A stretch of 38,787 nt of DNA, taken from an uncultured Alistipes sp. (GTDB lineage Bacteria > Bacteroidota > Bacteroidia > Bacteroidales > Rikenellaceae). Of this stretch, positions 34,130 to 38,787 are shown one piece after another. A model generated the notes under the pieces. It searched no databases and was not told the DNA's origin. It worked only from the letters and a program-made list of their open reading frames with translations. Each line of letters starts with the position of its first letter. Position 1 is the stretch's first letter. Where the stretch lies: NCBI GenBank assembly GCA_944321955.1, contig CALUNG010000018.1, forward strand, positions 1-38,787, given 5' to 3'. Made by a program: the position numbers and the translations under genes.

Positions 34130-36115
34130 TTATTTTTCACGATTGTTTTTCAAGAGATAGAAATGGCCGTCCTCGGCTCCGAGCAGGAGGTCGAACACAC
34201 CGTCACCGTTCCAGTCGACGGGTGTGGGTGAAGTGGTATGACCCGCAAGCACCACGTCGCTGACCGGTCCCCTGTATTCGAACCATACGTCGCCATCCTC
34301 CTGACTTACGTTCTCGAAGAGTACGGCATTGACTCCGTCGACAACAAGGTCGAGCCTGCCGTCGCCGTTCCAGTCGACAAAACATATCTTGCGACGGCCC
34401 GACTGCCCCGCCTCAAGAGCATTCAGCCTCAGCTCCCCGGCCAAAGCATCGACCACGCCCTTGCGGTTATGGTACACCGAGCAGTTGACGGCATGGAACA
34501 TGCGGCGGCCGGGCTTGAGCATCAGACGGCCGTCGTCGTCACGGAATCGCTCGAAATAACTGAGGAAGCCTTCGTGATCGAGCACGATTAAATCATTTAA
34601 ACCGTCCTTGTTCCAGTCAATTACGACAGGAGTAGTACGCCATTGCGTAACCAGCGTGCCCTTTTCGGGATTCCACCAGTTCCACGCAGGCTTGGGCGCT
34701 TCGCCCTCCCACGCTACCTCGACGGGGCGCGCAGGCTCGAGTTCGAGAATATCCTTGCCTCCGGCATTGCGGAACCACTCTATGCGTCCCCAGATGGAGT
34801 TGATGACAATATCCTTGCGACCGTCACCGTCCCAGTCGGCAACGGTCAGAACGGTATAACCCCACTTCTCCTCGGCCGGGCCCTGTATCGAGCCGTTGCA
34901 GCCCGCCTGTATGCGTACCGGCTTGCCGCCGACCTTGAAGAACTGCGGTTCGGCCCACACGGGATTCTCTCCGCCCGACAGGTTGCGTATGAACGCTATC
35001 TCGCCTGCGGAGTTGCCTGCAACGATATCATCGAGGCCGTCACCGTCCCAATCCACCACCCACGGGGTCGAGAGGGCTCCGAACTTGACGAGATCGGCCT
35101 TCTGACGGAAATAGGCCGGCGATTCGAACTGAGGCATGCCGCGACGGACCTTGCCCGTATTGCGCACGAGAGCCACTCGGCCGTCCTCATCGCCTATCAC
35201 CAGGTCGGGACTGCCGTCACCGTCGAAATCATACGCCACCGGAACTATCATCTCCAGATGCATGCGTATCTCTCCGTCACGGTTGGAGAGCCTGCGCCCT
35301 GACGCGAAACGCGGGTTCTTGCGGGTGCCGACATTCTCGAACCACGTAAGGCCGTCGAGGAACTCGCCGCAGATGATATCCAGATCGCCGTCGCCGTCAA
35401 AATCGGCCACGCACGGGTTGGGCGCCCCATAAACGTCGATGGGAATGCCTCCGGCCTCGACCTTTCCGCGATTCACGTATTTGCCATCCACGTTTTCGAG
35501 CAAGAACACGTATCCGTGCAACGGGCCACGTGTCCATTTACCCTCGGAATCGAAGGCGTTGTCCCAACCGTAATCATCCCACGTATCAATTCCGACGATT
35601 ATGTCGCGGTCCGCGTCACCGTCCCAGTCGACATAACCCCACATGTTGCTGCGCGAACGCCCGAAACCTTTATCTATACGGTCTCCCTCGTATTCGATCT
35701 TCTCCTTGCGGGCATACGGAGCCTTGAAAAAGTCGGGATACTCCGTCTCTTTCGACAAGACGTACTGACGCCCGTCAACCTGCGACAGCTTTATATTGTT
35801 CAACCCGCGGTCGCTTATCTTAATCGCCCGATCAAACAGAGGCTCTCCCTTCGTACCGATATTTATAAATAGGTAAAGACCCTTGTATGGCTTGTCGGGA
35901 CAGGAGACTACCAGATCCGTAAGCCCGTCGCCGTTCCAGTCTGTCGGCAGAGGAATACCCCACAAACCGACACCGAGGTCGACTGTCAGATCGGGATTGT
36001 TGTACTTCAGGGCGATACGCTCACGTTCAGTCCCTTCTCCGGCAGTTGCAATCTGCGCTGACGCAATGGCCAGAATGGCCACGATGATTCTGAATGACAA
36101 TAAGGCAGGTTTCAT
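34130..36115 (-). CDS. Secreted FG-GAP/VCBS beta-propeller protein
   Basis: A 661-residue protein with a signal peptide ending near ATAGEG. Along its length there are nine calcium-loop motifs of the type D[WF][DN]xDG (for example DWNGDGLTDLVV, DFDGDGDLDIIC, DWDGDGRKDIVI, DWNKDGLNDLIV, DWNGDGVFDLLL; one degenerate, DWDGDADRD). These are FG-GAP/VCBS repeats forming a beta-propeller. No lipobox. Such proteins bind glycans or form the fold of some lyases; no catalytic residues can be named here. It is the first gene of the aldolase-symporter-fucI operon, directly behind the shared LacI operator, so it probably takes part in handling the same substrate in the periplasm or on the surface. Confidence 0.82.
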   Translation of the reverse strand: MKPALLSFRIIVAILAIASAQIATAGEGTERERIALKYNNPDLTVDLGVGLWGIPLPTDWNGDGLTDLVVSCPDKPYKGLYLFINIGTKGEPLFDRAIKISDRGLNNIKLSQVDGRQYVLSKETEYPDFFKAPYARKEKIEYEGDRIDKGFGRSRSNMWGYVDWDGDADRDIIVGIDTWDDYGWDNAFDSEGKWTRGPLHGYVFLLENVDGKYVNRGKVEAGGIPIDVYGAPNPCVADFDGDGDLDIICGEFLDGLTWFENVGTRKNPRFASGRRLSNRDGEIRMHLEMIVPVAYDFDGDGSPDLVIGDEDGRVALVRNTGKVRRGMPQFESPAYFRQKADLVKFGALSTPWVVDWDGDGLDDIVAGNSAGEIAFIRNLSGGENPVWAEPQFFKVGGKPVRIQAGCNGSIQGPAEEKWGYTVLTVADWDGDGRKDIVINSIWGRIEWFRNAGGKDILELEPARPVEVAWEGEAPKPAWNWWNPEKGTLVTQWRTTPVVIDWNKDGLNDLIVLDHEGFLSYFERFRDDDGRLMLKPGRRMFHAVNCSVYHNRKGVVDALAGELRLNALEAGQSGRRKICFVDWNGDGRLDLVVDGVNAVLFENVSQEDGDVWFEYRGPVSDVVLAGHTTSPTPVDWNGDGVFDLLLGAEDGHFYLLKNNREK

Positions 36116-36145
36116 TTAAAGTCAGTTATAAATTTCGGGTTGCAA

Positions 36146-36208
36146 TTTGCAATCTACGGTAAAATCATTTACCTTTGCAAAGGTAATTAAATCGTTTTAA
36201 TAAACAAA
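36146..36208. promoter_or_regulatory. Face-to-face divergent promoters with one shared LacI operator
   Basis: Plus strand (kinase): -33 TTTG 36146-36149, 20 bases, -7 TACCTTTG 36170-36177. Minus strand (FG-GAP operon): -33 TTTG 36208-36205, 19 bases, -7 TACCTTTG 36185-36178. The two -7 boxes abut and form the perfect palindrome TACCTTTGCAAAGGTA. The operator ATTAAATCGTTTTAAT (36186-36201, one mismatch in the dyad) fills the minus spacer and covers the plus transcript start, so one repressor could silence both directions. Confidence 0.8.
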
Positions 36209-36266
36209 CTATTCCATATAAAAATTTTTCCGGTACCGGAATACAACCAACCAAAAGCACCCCACC

Positions 36267-37904
36267 ATGGAGAGATCTGAAAGAAACTTTGTCATAGGCA
36301 TGGATTTCGGAAGCGACTCGGTCCGTTGCCTGATAGTGGACGCAAACGACGGCCGCAAGGCGGCTTCGGCCGTGAAGGCCTACCCCCGCTGGGCGAAAGG
36401 GCTCTACTGCAACCCGGCCGAAAACAGATACCGCCAGCACCCGCTCGACTATATCGAGGCATTCGAAGCGGCACTCGGCGAAGCGCTCGGACAATGCGAT
36501 GAAGATGTACGCAGCAACATACGCGGCATATCGTTCGACACGACGGCCTCCACTCCGGTTCTGACCGACAAACACGGCACGCCGCTGGCCCTGCTGCCGG
36601 AATATGCCGAGAATCCCAACGCCATGTTCGTATTGTGGAAGGACCATACGGCGATCAGCGAAGCCGACGAGATCAACCGTCTGGCCAAACGCTGGCCCGT
36701 TGACTATACGCGCTACAGCGGAGGCAGCTATTCGTGCGAATGGGTATGGGCCAAAATGCTCCACTGCCTGAAGAGCGACATCTCGCTGCTCGGCAAGGCA
36801 TATTCGTGGGTCGAGCACTGCGACTGGATCAGCGCCATGCTTGCCGGCGACACTACACCCGAACATATTGCCAGAAGCCGTTGCGTGGCGGGACACAAAG
36901 CCATGTGGCACAAAGAGTGGGGAGGGTTGCCTTCGGACGAATTTCTGATGGAGATAGATCCCCTGTTCGGAATATTCAGGTCGCATCTCTACACCGAAAC
37001 GTACACATCGGACAAGCAGGCCGGCCGTCTCTGCTCCGAATGGGCCGCAAGACTCGGCCTGCGCGAGGGCATTGCCGTAGGTGTAGGAGCCATCGACTGC
37101 CATATGGGCGCCGTAGGAGCCGGAATCGGTCCGGGAATTCTCGTCAAGGTCATGGGGACATCTACATGTGACGTTGCGGTTGCAAACCACGGCATCGCAA
37201 CCAAACGTCCGGTACGAGGCATATGCGGGCAGGTGGACGGTTCGGTCCTGCCGGGCATGATCGTGTTCGAAGCCGGGCAAGCCGCGTTCGGCGACATATA
37301 TGCATGGTTCCGCCGGATAATGGAGTGGCCGTTGAAGAGAATCGCCGGATGCGACGAACACACCTGCGACCGGATACTTGCCGCCCTGACGGAAGAGGCC
37401 GAGCGTCTGCTGCTAACTCCCGACGATCCGGTGGCGGTAGACTGGTTCAACGGCCGCCGCACCCCCGACGCAGACCCGCGCGCAAAGGGTTCGATCACCG
37501 GACTTACGCTTGCAACCTCGGCCCCGCAGATATACAAGGCCCTTGTCGAGGCGACGGCTTTCGGCTCGCGGGCCATAAACGAACGTCTCATCGACGAAGG
37601 CATAGAGATAAGACGCATTATTGCAGTAGGCGGAATATCGAAAAAATCACGATTCGTCATGCAGACGATGTGCGACGTGATGGGAATGCCGATCGAGGTC
37701 GTCCGAAGCGAACAGGCCTGCGCTCTCGGAGCGGCAATGTACGCTGCCGTCGTCGCCGGAATATATCCCGATATCGCAACGGCACAGAAAGCCATGGGGT
37801 CCGGCTTTTCGGACGAATACGACCCCGACATGTCACGAAAGGCGATATACGACCGGCTGTATGCACGCTACGTCGCTGCGGGCGGACGCACCGATGACCG
37901 CTGA
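36267..37904 (+). CDS. FGGY-family kinase, ribulokinase (AraB)-like
   Basis: A 545-residue cytoplasmic kinase. N-terminal FVIGMDFGSDSVRCLIVD is the phosphate-binding start of FGGY kinases. The segments SGGSYSCEWVWAKMLH, AYSWVEHCDWISAML, RSRCVAGHKAMWHKEWGGLP, AIDCHMGAVGAG, VMGTSTCDV and GICGQVDGSVLPGM are characteristic of L-ribulokinases, not of fuculokinases or rhamnulokinases. AraB enzymes are known to accept several 2-ketopentoses, including D-ribulose. It shares the operator at 36186-36201 with the operon carrying fucI, so it probably phosphorylates the product of FucI. No L-ribulose-phosphate epimerase or L-arabinose isomerase is in the window, which makes the arabinose role less likely. 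Substrate is an inference. Confidence 0.88.
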   Translation: MERSERNFVIGMDFGSDSVRCLIVDANDGRKAASAVKAYPRWAKGLYCNPAENRYRQHPLDYIEAFEAALGEALGQCDEDVRSNIRGISFDTTASTPVLTDKHGTPLALLPEYAENPNAMFVLWKDHTAISEADEINRLAKRWPVDYTRYSGGSYSCEWVWAKMLHCLKSDISLLGKAYSWVEHCDWISAMLAGDTTPEHIARSRCVAGHKAMWHKEWGGLPSDEFLMEIDPLFGIFRSHLYTETYTSDKQAGRLCSEWAARLGLREGIAVGVGAIDCHMGAVGAGIGPGILVKVMGTSTCDVAVANHGIATKRPVRGICGQVDGSVLPGMIVFEAGQAAFGDIYAWFRRIMEWPLKRIAGCDEHTCDRILAALTEEAERLLLTPDDPVAVDWFNGRRTPDADPRAKGSITGLTLATSAPQIYKALVEATAFGSRAINERLIDEGIEIRRIIAVGGISKKSRFVMQTMCDVMGMPIEVVRSEQACALGAAMYAAVVAGIYPDIATAQKAMGSGFSDEYDPDMSRKAIYDRLYARYVAAGGRTDDR

Positions 37905-37914
37905 TGAAAAAACC

Positions 37915-37944
37915 GACGGGCGGCGGAAATATCCGTCGCCCGTC
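37915..37944. terminator. Bidirectional terminator between convergent genes
   Basis: A 12-bp stem GACGGGCGGCGG / CCGTCGCCCGTC (one G-T pair) with loop AAATAT. On the minus strand it is followed by TTTTTT after two G, a good terminator for the lipoprotein gene at 37972; on the plus strand it follows the kinase stop by 10 bases. Confidence 0.8.
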
Positions 37945-37971
37945 TCACACAACTAAACCAATACACCTGAA

Positions 37972-38715
37972 TTACTCGAGGTATGTCCACGTATAATAGT
38001 AGTGCTCCTCGTAATCGGCTCCGGTCTTGATCTCCTCGATCACGCAACCCTTGCTGTCGAGTTTGTACTCAAGGCTCGAAGGCGAATCCGAATAGTCCCA
38101 ACCGTTGGCCGAGCAGAGATACTTGGTCGGTTTGCCGAAGAAACCGAGCTCCTGAAGCCAGCGGCTTGCTCCCTTCTCAACATAAATCGTATAAACGCCT
38201 GCAAGGTTCTTCGTGCTGGTATAGGTGTGATCCTTCCAGCACTCCTCATCTACACCGTCCTCGTTGCGGTCCTCGAACTTCGACCACTTCAGAATGCAGC
38301 CGTCCTCGACTACTGCATTGGCGCATACCTCGCCGTTCTTCTTGATCTGCTTTACGTAGCCTTCGCTGTCGTAGGTATAGGTGAAGGTATCCCACTCGTC
38401 CTTGTACTCCGAAGCATAACCGTTCTCGCCCAGCGTAATGGTAAACTCGGAATAGCCGGTCGCCGTGATGACGTTGCCGTTGTACGAGAAGTTCCATTCA
38501 CGCTCGCCGTCATTGCGGGTTACCTTCACGACCTTGCCTTCGGCATCGTATTCGTATACGTACGAATCCCAGTCATCGGCCCAGCCGGCCAGACGAACCT
38601 TGACGGTATTTTCGCCGCCGTCGCCGCTGCCGCCGTTGTTTTCACTCTTCGAACATGCCGTGTTCATCGATACGGCCAGAGCCGCAATCGCCAGAATTCC
38701 AAAAATCTTTTTCAT
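37972..38715 (-). CDS. Small lipoprotein with YD-like beta repeats
   Basis: A 247-residue lipoprotein (lipobox NTAC, Cys21, then a Gly/Ser/Asn-rich linker). The body has short beta repeats of the type YEYDAEGKVVKVTRN, YTYDSEGYVKQIKKNG, YKLDSKGCVIEEI, like YD/RHS-type or DUF4595-like Bacteroidetes lipoproteins. Probably anchored in the outer membrane. No catalytic residues seen and the function is unknown. It is convergent with the kinase and separated by a terminator, so it is not part of the sugar regulon. The 72 bases upstream to the window edge show no clear TAnnTTTG box. Confidence 0.75.
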   Translation of the reverse strand: MKKIFGILAIAALAVSMNTACSKSENNGGSGDGGENTVKVRLAGWADDWDSYVYEYDAEGKVVKVTRNDGEREWNFSYNGNVITATGYSEFTITLGENGYASEYKDEWDTFTYTYDSEGYVKQIKKNGEVCANAVVEDGCILKWSKFEDRNEDGVDEECWKDHTYTSTKNLAGVYTIYVEKGASRWLQELGFFGKPTKYLCSANGWDYSDSPSSLEYKLDSKGCVIEEIKTGADYEEHYYYTWTYLE

Positions 38716-38787
38716 GGTTTTTTAAGTTTTAGTCAGTTAAAATATCAAGGTTTGTTTGAAAAGTTTTCAATATGTCAGTTTCCGGCC

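Noticed and set aside
36165-37361. A 398-codon minus-strand frame opposite the kinase
   Set aside because: It is antisense to the well-conserved FGGY kinase and shows no family motif; it also runs through the divergent promoter.
29873-37904. A classic L-fucose operon
   Set aside because: FucI is present, but there is no FucA, no FucP-type permease and no typical fuculokinase; the kinase is AraB-like. Kept only as an alternative.

Overview
The window looks like a chromosome segment of a gut-type Bacteroidales bacterium, most like Alistipes/Rikenellaceae. The evidence is SusC/SusD pairs, many lipoproteins with fimbrillin-like N-termini, LacI proteins of the 'VALVSFVMSNQ' type, and promoters of the Bacteroidetes form (TTTG, about 19-20 bp, TAnnTTTG) instead of sigma-70 boxes. 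The genus is an inference. No mobile element, integrase, CRISPR array or rRNA was seen.

Layout. (1) 1-6.6 kb, minus strand: three tandem paralogous surface lipoproteins (fimbrillin-like, FISUMP-like, one with a C-terminal GDSL esterase; the last runs off the left edge), with a 51-residue small ORF between the second and third. (2) 6.85-7.7 kb: tRNA-Ser(GGA) with its own promoter and terminator, and a divergent PaaI-like thioesterase. (3) 7.7-26.1 kb, minus strand: one long polysaccharide utilization operon in the order S1/P1 nuclease, GH31, LacI-1, 1363-residue BNR lipoprotein, 41-residue small ORF, SusC, SusD, two glycan-binding lipoproteins, SASA esterase. Many genes overlap or abut. (4) 26.3-27.5 kb: monocistronic LacI-2. 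(5) 27.5-29.8 kb: an unrelated two-gene membrane operon with DnaJ-type CxxCxG zinc motifs. (6) 29.8-36.1 kb, minus strand: FG-GAP protein, NAL/DHDPS-type aldolase, SSS symporter, FucI isomerase. A ribulokinase-like FGGY kinase is divergent on the plus strand (36.3-37.9 kb). (7) 38.0-38.7 kb: a small lipoprotein.

How the parts fit. The promoters of region 3, LacI-2 and the divergent region 6 each carry a near-identical LacI-type operator (ATTAAAAGGTTTTAAT and variants), so regions 3, 4 and 6 form one regulon. Surface proteins would bind and cut a glycan, SusCD would import pieces, periplasmic GH31 would trim them, and the SSS symporter would carry a monosaccharide inwards. The cytoplasmic enzymes form a plausible chain: aldolase (2-keto-3-deoxy sugar acid to aldose plus pyruvate), FucI (which also acts on D-arabinose) and a ribulokinase-like kinase. 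If the imported sugar acid is Kdo, this gives D-arabinose, D-ribulose and D-ribulose-5-phosphate with no missing step. That is the main hypothesis. Sialic acid plus L-fucose from mucin is the main alternative.

Two small ORFs share a fixed-spacing pattern (YExP, 11 residues, GFAxS, acidic tail DYEE[W/L]) and each sits just upstream of a surface-protein gene. They are the best candidates here for an undescribed element.
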